Part shown: piece by piece, positions 1 through 5,878 of the stretch
How positions within the stretch are numbered: position 1 is the first letter of the stretch
Layout: every line of letters begins with the position of its first letter
Origin: Lachnospiraceae bacterium
Lineage (GTDB): Bacteria > Bacillota > Clostridia > Lachnospirales > Lachnospiraceae
Reading direction: 5' to 3'
Assembly (NCBI GenBank): GCA_024691145.1
Contig: JAILNW010000236.1
Location: 1-8,371 of the forward strand
DNA: 8,371 nucleotides
The notes under the pieces: model-generated
The model's input: the letters and a program-made list of their open reading frames with translations, nothing else
Database searches by the model: none
Told to the model about the DNA's origin: nothing
Program-made: the position numbers and the translations under genes

Positions 1-1
1 A

Positions 2-96
2 ACAAGAAACTGGTCATATAAAGGTGAAGAATGGCTAAATCCGGAGCGTAAATCAAAGGAAGAAACAAAGAAACAGAAAGAAGCAAAAGCTTCGTA
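2..96 (+). CDS. C-terminal tail of an unidentified protein (5' truncated by window)
   Basis: The second frame is open from the window edge to a TAG at 94-96 and gives about 31 residues. It begins TRNWSYKGEEWLNP and ends in a lysine/glutamate-rich stretch (KSKEETKKQKEAKAS). The charged, low-complexity end is typical of a solvent-exposed C-terminus. Too little is present to name a family. It lies just upstream of an immunity-like gene, so it could be the end of a toxin or of an unrelated mobile-element protein, but nothing in the sequence decides this. Another AT-poor frame could be open by chance over 95 bases, so confidence that it is coding is modest. Confidence 0.35.
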
Positions 97-186
97 GTAA
101 CAAGAAGGAAAATGAGGTAGGGTGACAACTACCCAAAAAAAGTTCGGGGTCTATTTAATGATGAAACATATTTTAAACTAGATGAT

Positions 187-699
187 ATGAGGTGGATGTC
201 ATTATCTGAAATATTAGAATATGAATATGATAATTATGAAAGTAGAAAAATAGTGCCATTTGCATATACTTTTGCAAGAGATAAATGGGTTTGGATATTA
301 AATGAAAATGGAAGTGAATACAATGTTGGATTTTGCTCTAGAGATTTAAATATTGGAAATTATTATGCAAAAAACACTGAAGATGCAATTTTAAGAAATA
401 TTTTAGATTATGTATCTAATCCATGTCTTTACATTGATGAAGCTAAATCTGAAGGATTTTTAAAGAGCGAGGCAGAATTAAAACGTTATTTGATTATGTT
501 AAAAGCAACTTTGAGAGGAATAATTCGTGATGAATATGTTGAATTAATAGGGGAACTTAGTAAATTAAAACCTAAAAAGTTTTATACTAAACAATTTGAA
601 TGGTATGCATTATTTTCTAAAGAAGAGTATAATGAATTGATAAATAAATACATTTACTTTGACTTATTAGATAAAGAATTTGTTCATTATGAGCAATAA
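187..699 (+). CDS. SUKH (SMI1/KNR4)-like immunity protein, probably N-terminally damaged
   Basis: The 170-residue product resembles SUKH-superfamily proteins that neutralise polymorphic toxins in the cytoplasm. Seen: a strand-rich first half with an aromatic DKWVWILN segment (residues 32-39), an IVPFAYTFARD stretch before it, a YYAKNTEDAI segment (59-68), and a helical C-terminal extension ending in EWYALFSKEEYNELINKY. The family assignment rests on recalled pattern, not a search. The start is doubtful. The ATG at 187 has no Shine-Dalgarno sequence, and the same frame is open upstream to codon 121 with plausible protein (GDNYPKKVRGLFNDETYF). An ATG at 112 with AGAAGG in front of it is followed two codons later by TAG (118-120). 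The original start may therefore have been at 112 and the gene may carry a nonsense codon, making 187-699 a truncated form. The gene is AT-rich, as transferred immunity genes often are, and is closed by a strong hairpin. Confidence 0.6.
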   Translation: MRWMSLSEILEYEYDNYESRKIVPFAYTFARDKWVWILNENGSEYNVGFCSRDLNIGNYYAKNTEDAILRNILDYVSNPCLYIDEAKSEGFLKSEAELKRYLIMLKATLRGIIRDEYVELIGELSKLKPKKFYTKQFEWYALFSKEEYNELINKYIYFDLLDKEFVHYEQ

Positions 700-711
700 A
701 TATTATTATAT

Positions 712-756
712 GATACTAATCCATGTGAGAGTAATTCTCTCATATGGATTAGTATT
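712..756 (+). terminator. Long hairpin terminator after the immunity-like gene
   Basis: ACTAATCCATGTGAGAG (715-731) and CTCTCATATGGATTAGT (737-753) pair around the loop TAATT with one G-U pair. Flanking bases extend the stem to about 19-20 pairs (712-756). The bases after it (AATTTTATT) are only moderately T-rich, so it could be a weak intrinsic terminator or an mRNA-stabilising 3' hairpin. It begins 12 bases after the stop codon at 699. The near-perfect symmetry means it could also act on minus-strand transcripts. Confidence 0.65.
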
Positions 757-811
757 AATTTTATTGCATTATGGAAGGGGCGGCTACCTTCAAATCTGAC
801 GTTGCCTGTCA

Positions 812-1239
812 GTGTGCTCAAAAGCAGAAGGTAAGGAAACAGCAAGCAGGGAGCTTATTGAAGAAACAGGTGAAAGATTTGTAAAATCTGTAACGGAAGA
901 AGCAGCAGAGAAAACAAAGGTAATATGGTGCAATAAACCGCATAAGAACGGAACTCAGGGACATTGGGAAGCAATTGTTGATGAAGTTGGAAAAATGGAA
1001 AAAAGTGGAAAGTATGAGACTATTTTGTAAATAAGGGAATAAGAAATGAAGTTCCTGGAGCTATAAAAAATACTAGACCTGATATAATGGCGGTTAATAA
1101 AGATACCAAGTTAATTGATCAGGTTGAGGTTCCAAGTAAAACAGATGTAATTAAAAAGTTGCAGGAAAGAATGAAAGAAAATCAAAAAATGATGGGTGAT
1201 AGGGCAGGAACAAGAAAAATACTAGAGATAGGAGAATAA
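812..1239 (+). pseudogene. Frameshifted C-terminal toxin tip, PD-(D/E)XK nuclease-like
   Basis: Two adjacent frames join into one plausible toxin tip of about 140 residues. The first part (frame of 812) contains ASRELIEETGERFVKSVTEE, then NKPHKNGTQGHWEAIVDEV, and stops at TAA 1028-1030. In the next frame the sense continues without a gap from 1024: FVNKGIRNEVPGA, RPDIMAVNKD, DQVEVPSKTD, and GDRAGTRKIL to TAA 1237-1239. Adding one T to the TTTT run at 1023-1026 restores a single frame. Asp (codon 1081), Glu (1126) and Lys (1138) are arranged like a PD-(D/E)XK nuclease core (PD...VEVPSK), so DNA or RNA cleavage is the likely ancestral activity; this is inference. Such domains normally sit at the C-terminus of large Rhs, LXG or similar secreted proteins. 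That carrier is absent here, and the first plus-strand ATG nearby (771) is in a third frame. An immunity-position gene begins four bases after the stop. Confidence 0.6.
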
Positions 1240-1243
1240 TAGG

Positions 1244-1735
1244 ATGAGTAAGAATATTTGTTATTTATTTTATGGTGGTAATATTGATACTAATTGGATT
1301 GATTGGTATATGTATGTTAAACAGTTGTTTAATAGTTTGAAATTAAATGTTTCGCATCTAGGTGTTATTAGTGAATCATTTAAATCAGGTAAAATAGTAA
1401 CAACTAAAAGAAAAGAAAAAACGTTAATATCAAAGATGAATGAAGGAGAAATTCCTGAAAGTGTAGAATGTTATTCACTATCAGATGATTTTAGAATTGC
1501 GATGTTTGATTATAAGTTATTATGTGTCAGAACAGAGCAATATATTGCCCTAGTTTTTAAAGATGAGTATATAGGAATTATAGATGAAAAAAATATATTA
1601 AAAATGAAAGAATATATTAATTTTTCAGATGGAGTGGTTTTCTCAACTGATATAAAAGAAGTACCTTTGTTGTATGCTGATGTAAAAAATGCAAATGATT
1701 TAGAGACATACGAATTTATAAAAACAATAAAATAA
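1244..1735 (+). CDS. Probable orphan immunity protein of unknown family
   Basis: The 163-residue protein is soluble, with no signal peptide or membrane segment. The ATG at 1244 has GGAG at 1231-1234, nine bases upstream, inside the last codons of the toxin remnant, and only four bases separate the toxin stop from this start. A small AT-rich gene directly behind a toxin tip is the usual place for the cognate immunity gene, and this is the main reason for the call. Visible features are an N-terminal strand followed by a tryptophan/tyrosine-rich helix (NIDTNWIDWYMYVKQLF, residues 13-29), a basic patch (TTKRKEKT, 53-60), and a strand-rich second half with YIALVFKDEYIGIID (100-114). I do not recognise the family; a loose resemblance to Imm52-type proteins at the N-terminus is not strong enough to name it. 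The frame is intact although its presumed toxin is broken. Confidence 0.65.
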   Translation: MSKNICYLFYGGNIDTNWIDWYMYVKQLFNSLKLNVSHLGVISESFKSGKIVTTKRKEKTLISKMNEGEIPESVECYSLSDDFRIAMFDYKLLCVRTEQYIALVFKDEYIGIIDEKNILKMKEYINFSDGVVFSTDIKEVPLLYADVKNANDLETYEFIKTIK

Positions 1736-1752
1736 GAGTTAAATCTAAATCA

Positions 1753-1961
1753 ATGAGTTTTGAAAAAATTTGTAAGAATGAATTTGTAAAGGAAATAGAC
1801 AGATTCATTTATAGCTCATACAGAAAATTAAGCCCAACATTCGAAGAACGTTTTTAAAAGGTCTTTTAGCGGAGTTCCCTAAAAATGATATTATTTCAGT
1901 TTTAGATGACTATGGAGGAGAGATTTCAATTGTTGAGAGGAATGAATATCCAGAAAGGTAA
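1753..1961 (+). pseudogene. Frameshifted remnant of a small protein gene
   Basis: A short frame beginning at ATG 1753 (MSFEKICKNEFVKEIDRF...) reads 34 residues to TAA 1855-1857. The reading resumes in another frame at the TTTTT run (1851-1855): FLKGLLAEFPKNDIISVLDD, then YGGEISIVERNEYPER to TAA 1959-1961. A one-base change in the T run would give one protein of roughly 70 residues with mixed charged and hydrophobic content. There is no convincing Shine-Dalgarno site. The size, composition and place after an immunity-like gene fit another decayed immunity gene or toxin fragment, but no family is recognised. Alternatively both frames are chance openings in AT-rich DNA; the continuity of sensible protein across the run argues mildly against that. 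Confidence 0.35.
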
Positions 1962-2023
1962 CAGACGGATACCTGTACAATACATATGGAAAGGTAAATG
2001 CTGTAGTGGGAATGCTGAGCTAA
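1958..2023 (+). pseudogene. Possible Rhs/YD-repeat scrap
   Basis: Overlapping the end of the previous remnant in a third frame, codons from 1958 to the TAA at 2021-2023 give VTDGYLYNTYGKVNAVVGM followed by LS. VTDG followed by Y-x-Y-N-x-Y-G-K resembles the consensus of Rhs/YD repeats (roughly VTDxxGxxxxYxYDxxGR). If so, this is the last trace of a carrier protein that once displayed the toxin tips in this region. At 21 residues the match could be coincidence. Confidence 0.22.
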
Positions 2024-2041
2024 ACAACTGTTGTTTGGCTT
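2017..2041. repeat. Compact inverted repeat (10-11 bp stem, 3-base loop)
   Basis: AGCTAAACAA (2018-2027) pairs with TTGTTTGGCT (2031-2040) around the loop CTG, with one G-U pair and a possible extra G-U pair outside. No T-run follows on either strand, so it is not a standard terminator. It sits 12 bases before the terminator stem at 2053-2085 and marks the boundary of the eroded region. It could be half of a bipartite terminator, or a leftover mobile-element end. Confidence 0.4.
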
Positions 2042-2052
2042 GACCATAAAAG

Positions 2053-2095
2053 TAAAGCCTACTGCTCGAAGAACAGTAAGCTTTATTTTTATTTT
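2053..2095. terminator. Bidirectional intrinsic terminator
   Basis: TAAAGCCTACTG (2053-2064) pairs with CAGTAAGCTTTA (2074-2085) with one mismatch around a 9-base loop. On the plus strand the stem runs straight into TTTTTATTTT (2086-2095), a good intrinsic terminator for transcripts from the left. On the minus strand it lies four bases beyond the cvfB stop codon and is followed by CTTTTATGG, so it probably also ends the aminotransferase-cvfB transcript. Confidence 0.7.
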
Positions 2096-2922
2096 ATATG
2101 AATACCATCATTTTTAATATCAATCTTTTTCTCTTTATAAAGTCTGCCAATGGCACGTTTAAAACTATTCTTGGTCATTCCGAAGGTCCTTTTAATATCC
2201 TCTGGAGAAGACTTGTCATTAAAAGGAAGAAATCCATTGCTATCAGATAATTTATCCATAATAAGCACTGAATCATTGGACATCTGGTCAACAATCTGTT
2301 TTCTAAGGGAAAGATTAATCTTTCCATCATCTCTTATTGCAACTATTCTTGCATGAATATTATCCATATAATGAAGATTGCTGATACCTTCACTTGCAGG
2401 TATAAGAGCAAGATAAGTGTTGTCTACTGCAACAAAGGCACCAAGTTTTGGATTAATATCAAAAACTGTACCGTCAACCTCATCACCTTTGCTATAATGA
2501 GATTCAGTTGAAAGATAATCATAAATCTTTGTTGTGGCACAAAGTCTGTCAGATTTATCTATATAAAGAGTAACAAGTACGTGGTCACCAACTTTAACAG
2601 GCTCCTTCTGCTCTTTAAAAGGAAGAAGAAGATCCTTTGAAAGTCCCCAGTCTAAAAATGCACCAATTGAAGTTACATCAGTAACACGAAGCATCTTTAC
2701 TTTTCCTATAGTTAGAAAAGGTTTTGCTGTTGTTGCAATAAGTCTGTCTTCAGAGTCACGATAAATAAATACATCAATTGTATCACCGATGGACATATCA
2801 GAAGTAACCTGATTCTTAGGAAGCAGAACACCTCCATTTGCTGAGTTATCTTCTGAAAGATATATACCATTAATGGTAGTACGGCTTATAATTAATGATT
2901 GTAATTCACCTAACTGTATCAT
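2089..2922 (-). CDS. cvfB: S1-domain RNA-binding protein CvfB (YitL family)
   Basis: This 277-residue cytoplasmic protein matches the CvfB/YitL family in length and layout. It has three S1/OB-type RNA-binding modules at about residues 1-65, 70-133 and 145-207, then a winged-helix domain at about 215-277. Seen: the opening MIQLGELQSLIISRTT, TSIGAFLDWGLSKDLLLP (84-101) in the second module, KLGAFVAVDNTYLALIPASE (159-178) and DDGKINLSLR in the third, and FGMTKNSFKRAIGRLYKEKK (247-266) as the winged-helix recognition region. In staphylococci CvfB binds RNA and influences virulence-factor expression post-transcriptionally; in other Firmicutes its role is less clear. The ATG at 2922 has AAAGGAG (2928-2934) five bases upstream. 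The start overlaps the stop of the preceding aminotransferase gene by ATGA (2919-2922), so the pair is likely translationally coupled. Transcription ends at the hairpin at 2053-2085. Confidence 0.9.
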   Translation of the reverse strand: MIQLGELQSLIISRTTINGIYLSEDNSANGGVLLPKNQVTSDMSIGDTIDVFIYRDSEDRLIATTAKPFLTIGKVKMLRVTDVTSIGAFLDWGLSKDLLLPFKEQKEPVKVGDHVLVTLYIDKSDRLCATTKIYDYLSTESHYSKGDEVDGTVFDINPKLGAFVAVDNTYLALIPASEGISNLHYMDNIHARIVAIRDDGKINLSLRKQIVDQMSNDSVLIMDKLSDSNGFLPFNDKSSPEDIKRTFGMTKNSFKRAIGRLYKEKKIDIKNDGIHIK

Positions 2923-4016
2923 GAGAGCTCCTTTCTGATAAGATCAAGCAAAGCAGTATTATTTTCAGGAGACATAAAGCAGAATCTGAAATAATGACTA
3001 TCAAGGAAAGGGAATGTTGAACAGTCACGAATCATAAGTCCCTTTCTTATGGCTTTGTCAAAAAGCATATCTGCAGTAAAGTCACCCTTAAGAATCTTAA
3101 CTAATATAAAATTAGCAACTGGTTTATATGGCTTTAAAGTACTTATGGCTGATAATTCATTATAAATTCGCTGCCTTTCAGAGAAAATCAAGTCCTTTGT
3201 CTGTCTTATATAATCAGTATCTGTAAACATTATTTCACCAGCTATGCTTGCAAGAGTGTTTATAGTCCAAGGATTCTTTCTTTTATTAATTTCTTTAATT
3301 AAATCCTGATTTCCACAGATTGCATAACCAAGACGAAGTCCCGGAGCTGCAAAAAACTTGGAAACACCACGAAGTATAATGATGTTATTATAAATATGAG
3401 TAAGAGGCACACATTCAATTTCTTTAGGGTTATCAGCAAATTCAACATAAGTTTCATCCACCATAACGAATATGCCTCGTCTCTTACATACATCAAGAAT
3501 TTTACGCATAACAGAACAGTTAATTGCAGTAGATGTAGGATTATTAGGGTTACATATAATTAATAAATCCACATCATTTCTTAAATCTTCCTTTAATTGT
3601 TCCAAATCAAGGGAAAAATCCTCTTCTTCATTAAGAGGATAATAATGTGCAATACCATTACCAAGTATAACTTCACGCTCATATTCTGAATAAGTTGGTC
3701 CTATAATTAAAGCTTTTTTAGGAGCTTTAATCTGTATAAATAAAGATATAAGTTCTGTGGAACCATTACCAACTATAATGTTGTTATAATCGGAATCAAT
3801 ATAGTCTGCTATACATTTTCTTAAGGAAGTATACTCTCTGTCTGGATAAGTTGTTATGGCATCAATATGATTAGATAATGAAGCCTTAAGCTTAGGAGAG
3901 ATACCGAGGGGATTAACATTAGCACTAAAGCTAATGATATCCTCTTTTTTTATTCCGTATATTTGTTCGATTTTTTCTAAGTCACTGCCATGAAAATGGT
4001 CCTTTGGTTTAATCAT
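2919..4016 (-). CDS. PLP-dependent aminotransferase, CobD/HisC group
   Basis: This is a fold-type I pyridoxal-phosphate enzyme of the class I/II aminotransferase superfamily, about 365 residues, the usual length. Residues are counted from a GTG at 4025. Seen: HGSDLEKI near the N-terminus (12-19), SANVNPLG (34-41), GNGSTEL (86-92, phosphate binding), CNPNNPTS (158-165), DETYVEF with the pyridine-nitrogen aspartate at 190, SKFFAAPGLRLGY with the Schiff-base lysine at 223 and phosphate arginine at 231, and RFCF with the substrate-carboxylate arginine at 347. All key residues are present, so it should be active. The HGSD opening and NVNPLG motif fit threonine-phosphate decarboxylase (CobD) or histidinol-phosphate aminotransferase (HisC). 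No cobalamin or histidine gene is adjacent, so the substrate is open. The ATG at 4016 is chosen because GAAGAAG lies eight bases upstream; a GTG at 4025 would add three residues but has poorly spaced SD bases. It is coupled to cvfB by an ATGA overlap. Confidence 0.85.
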   Translation of the reverse strand: MIKPKDHFHGSDLEKIEQIYGIKKEDIISFSANVNPLGISPKLKASLSNHIDAITTYPDREYTSLRKCIADYIDSDYNNIIVGNGSTELISLFIQIKAPKKALIIGPTYSEYEREVILGNGIAHYYPLNEEEDFSLDLEQLKEDLRNDVDLLIICNPNNPTSTAINCSVMRKILDVCKRRGIFVMVDETYVEFADNPKEIECVPLTHIYNNIIILRGVSKFFAAPGLRLGYAICGNQDLIKEINKRKNPWTINTLASIAGEIMFTDTDYIRQTKDLIFSERQRIYNELSAISTLKPYKPVANFILVKILKGDFTADMLFDKAIRKGLMIRDCSTFPFLDSHYFRFCFMSPENNTALLDLIRKELS

Positions 4017-4044
4017 TTTAATCACTTCTTCTCATTTTAGTTTG

Positions 4045-4073
4045 ATTATACTAATTGAAAATAAAAATATTTA
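4045..4073 (-). promoter_or_regulatory. Putative minus-strand promoter of the aminotransferase-cvfB operon
   Basis: Read on the minus strand, bases 4050-4045 spell a perfect TATAAT -10 element, about 30 bases upstream of the start codon. Seventeen bases further upstream the -35 position reads TAAATA (4073-4068), a poor match, or TTAAAT with an 18-base spacer. Activity may therefore depend on the AT-rich context or an activator. The elements are interleaved with those of the bioY promoter, so RNA polymerase probably cannot occupy both at once. Confidence 0.5.
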
Positions 4074-4083
4074 AGAGTATAAT
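4055..4083 (+). promoter_or_regulatory. Promoter of bioY
   Basis: TTGAAA (4055-4060) and TATAAT (4078-4083) are separated by exactly 17 bases, near the consensus for the vegetative sigma factor. Transcription would begin near 4090, giving an AT-rich leader of about 70 bases before the bioY start. No folded riboswitch-like structure is apparent in that leader. Confidence 0.75.
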
Positions 4084-4162
4084 CATATTGGATTTATTTA
4101 TAATAACATCATATAAAAAAACATAAAAAAATTCAATACTTTTTTTGAAAGGGGTAATATTT

Positions 4163-4705
4163 GTGGTTAATCAGATTGAAAACAAAAGGATAGCTTATAT
4201 AGGTCTTATGACAGCTGTGCTATGTATATTGGGACCTTTAGCAATGCCAATATTTATAAGTCCTGTTCCAGTGTCTTTTGTAATGTTTGGGGCTTATCTT
4301 GTATCTTATATTTTAGATAAAAGAGATGCAGTTATCTGTATGATAATGTATGTATTTGCAGGAATAATCGGACTTCCTGTTTTTTCGGGTTTTCAGGGAG
4401 GCATAGGAAAACTTCTTGGACCAACAGGAGGTTATATAATAGGATATGTTTTATTGGTTGCAATTGGAAGTTATGGAATAGAAAAGGCCAATGGGAAAAC
4501 AGGTTTAGAGATTTTATCAATGATATCAGGAACAGCTGTGTGTTATTTGCTTGGTACCATATGGCTTGCCAATTACCTAAAGATGACATTTTTTGCCGCA
4601 CTTATGATAGGTGTAGTACCTTATGCTGTGGCTGATTTTGTTAAAATGATTCTTGCAATAATATTGGGAAGAAAAATACGAAAACGAACAGGAATTATGA
4701 ATTAA
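4163..4705 (+). CDS. bioY: Biotin ECF transporter S component BioY
   Basis: BioY is the membrane subunit that binds biotin and, with the EcfA/EcfA'/EcfT energising module, imports it. The 180-residue product is typical in length and consists of about six hydrophobic segments with short loops. Family signatures are clear: PVPVSFVMFGAYL (34-46), GLPVFSGFQGG (70-80) and GPTGGYIIGY (86-95). The C-terminus is short and basic (GRKIRKRTGIMN), fitting the positive-inside rule. The start is placed at GTG 4163 because AAAGGGG (4148-4154) lies eight bases upstream. The in-frame TTG at 4145 would put that ribosome-binding site inside the gene and add six residues. The ECF ATPase and EcfT genes are not nearby, as expected for a group II S component sharing a common module. 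Transcription is divergent from the aminotransferase, and no terminator is obvious between bioY and the next gene. Confidence 0.92.
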   Translation: MVNQIENKRIAYIGLMTAVLCILGPLAMPIFISPVPVSFVMFGAYLVSYILDKRDAVICMIMYVFAGIIGLPVFSGFQGGIGKLLGPTGGYIIGYVLLVAIGSYGIEKANGKTGLEILSMISGTAVCYLLGTIWLANYLKMTFFAALMIGVVPYAVADFVKMILAIILGRKIRKRTGIMN

Positions 4706-4713
4706 CATATGAA

Positions 4714-4742
4714 TTGACGTGAAAAAGAATATGTGGTAATAT
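4714..4742 (+). promoter_or_regulatory. Promoter of the HD-GYP regulator operon
   Basis: TTGACG (4714-4719) and TAATAT (4737-4742) are separated by 17 bases, eight bases after the bioY stop codon. The predicted start near 4749 gives a leader of about 45 bases ending in GGAGGG (4784-4789) before the ATG at 4796. Read-through from bioY is also possible. Confidence 0.6.
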
Positions 4743-4795
4743 TAAATGGTGAAGGTGTATTTTTAGGAACATAATTACTATACGGAGGGTTATAG

Positions 4796-5848
4796 ATGAA
4801 AACGGTATTATTGGTAGATGACGACAGCATTAATTTACAAATTGGACGTTCTATTTTATCTGCAGAATATGATGTGGTACTTGTTAATTCTGGAGAGAGA
4901 GCACTTAAGTATCTTGAACAAAAACACGCAGATATTATATTATTAGATATAAAGATGCCAGGTATGGATGGCTTTGAAGTCATGGAAAAAATTAAATGTA
5001 ATGAAGTCTGGAGCAAGATTCCAGTTATATTTATTACTTCCAGAATAGATTCATCTACAGAAGTAAGCTGCCTTAGAAGCGGTGCCGTTGATTTTGTTGG
5101 AAAACCATTTATACCAGACGTAATTAAAACCAGAATAGAAAGAACACTTGAACTTGAGGATTACAGGAAGAACCTTGAGTACCTTGTAGAGAAAAAGACA
5201 GAAGAACTTTTAGATATACAGTATCAGGTTGTTATAAGTATGGCCAATCTGATTGAAAGCAGAGATGGCAATACAGGAGAACATGTAAAGAGAACAAGCA
5301 TGTTTGTGAAGATGATTGCTAACAGACTTCTTGAAAAAGGCAAGTTTGAGGATGTTTTGACAAAAGAATATATGGATGCATTATTTCATGCAGCACCTAT
5401 GCACGATATAGGAAAGATTATAATACCAGATACTATACTTAAAAAACCGGAGAAACTTACAGATGATGAGTTTGAGATTATGAAAACCCATGCAAGTGAA
5501 GGCGGACGTATAGTTAATAATAATCTTTCTAAGATTGAAAAGAAAAAGTATGTGGATATGGCATATGATGTAGCAACATACCACCATGAGAAGTGGGACG
5601 GAGGAGGATACCCTGAGGGATTAAAGGGTGAAGAGATTCCTTTGTCTGCAAGAATTATGGCTGTTGCGGATGTATTTGATGCCCTTATGAGTAAGAGATG
5701 TTATAAAGATGCCATGCCTTTAGATGAGGCATTTAAGGTAATAGAAGAATCAAGTGGAACACATTTTGATCCAACAATTGCCAATGCATTTTTAGAGTTA
5801 AGGGATGAAGTAACCAATATGCTTGAAAACGAGGAATTCGAAGAATAA
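4796..5848 (+). CDS. Response regulator with HD-GYP domain (RpfG-type c-di-GMP phosphodiesterase)
   Basis: The 350-residue cytoplasmic protein joins an N-terminal receiver domain (about 1-120), a coiled linker (about 121-145, EDYRKNLEYLVEKKTEELLD) and an HD-GYP domain (about 146-340). The receiver is complete: acidic DDD at 8-10, phosphoacceptor Asp51 in LLDIKMPGMDG, Thr81 and Lys103 in GKPF. HD-GYP domains hydrolyse cyclic-di-GMP using a metal centre, and the ligands are visible: His163 in GEHVKR, His203-Asp204 in MHDIGK, His231, the His263-His264 pair and Asp292 in ADVFDAL. The signature HHEKWDGGGYP (263-273) is intact, so catalysis is expected. The ATG at 4796 has GGAGGG six bases upstream. 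No histidine kinase gene lies beside it in the window; the downstream gene, 30 bases on, may encode or end in the partner. The acidic tail (LENEEFEE) has no known role. Confidence 0.92.
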   Translation: MKTVLLVDDDSINLQIGRSILSAEYDVVLVNSGERALKYLEQKHADIILLDIKMPGMDGFEVMEKIKCNEVWSKIPVIFITSRIDSSTEVSCLRSGAVDFVGKPFIPDVIKTRIERTLELEDYRKNLEYLVEKKTEELLDIQYQVVISMANLIESRDGNTGEHVKRTSMFVKMIANRLLEKGKFEDVLTKEYMDALFHAAPMHDIGKIIIPDTILKKPEKLTDDEFEIMKTHASEGGRIVNNNLSKIEKKKYVDMAYDVATYHHEKWDGGGYPEGLKGEEIPLSARIMAVADVFDALMSKRCYKDAMPLDEAFKVIEESSGTHFDPTIANAFLELRDEVTNMLENEEFEE

Positions 5849-5878
5849 AAGATAAAAATGATATTGAGGGATTAAGAT

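Larger units (their letters stand above)
4044..4084. repeat. Perfect 9-bp inverted repeat spanning the divergent promoters
   Basis: GATTATACT (4044-4052) and AGTATAATC (4076-4084) are exact reverse complements separated by 23 bases. Each arm holds the -10 box of one of the two divergent promoters. The symmetry could be a by-product of two TATAAT boxes with matching flanks, or an operator for a dimeric regulator acting on both directions. It does not match the BirA operator known from Firmicutes (TTGTTAAC-type arms about 15 bases apart). Confidence 0.55.

Noticed and set aside
771..884. Short plus-strand frame from ATG 771 ahead of the toxin tip
   Set aside because: It gives about 37 residues with no ribosome-binding site and overlaps the toxin frame. 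The first part might be an upstream piece of the toxin in a third frame, but this cannot be supported.
1021..1030. Programmed ribosomal frameshift in the toxin tip
   Set aside because: The short TTTT run is not a canonical heptameric slip site, and no stimulating stem or internal Shine-Dalgarno sequence is apparent; a mutation or sequencing error is simpler.
3299..3496. Minus-strand 65-residue open frame inside the aminotransferase gene
   Set aside because: It overlaps a convincing enzyme in another frame, has no ribosome-binding site, and its composition is that of a shadow frame. The same applies to the short opposite-strand frames at 2150-2356, 4332-4601, 4702-5016, 5381-5587, 5997-6188, 7686-7892 and 8107-8349.
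2919..4016. Naming the aminotransferase cobD or hisC
   Set aside because: The motifs fit both groups and neither pathway has another gene in the window, so a specific symbol is not supported.
4050..4162. BirA operator or biotin-related riboswitch upstream of bioY
   Set aside because: The inverted repeat does not match TTGTTAAC-type BirA arms or spacing, and the AT-rich leader shows no conserved riboswitch-like fold.
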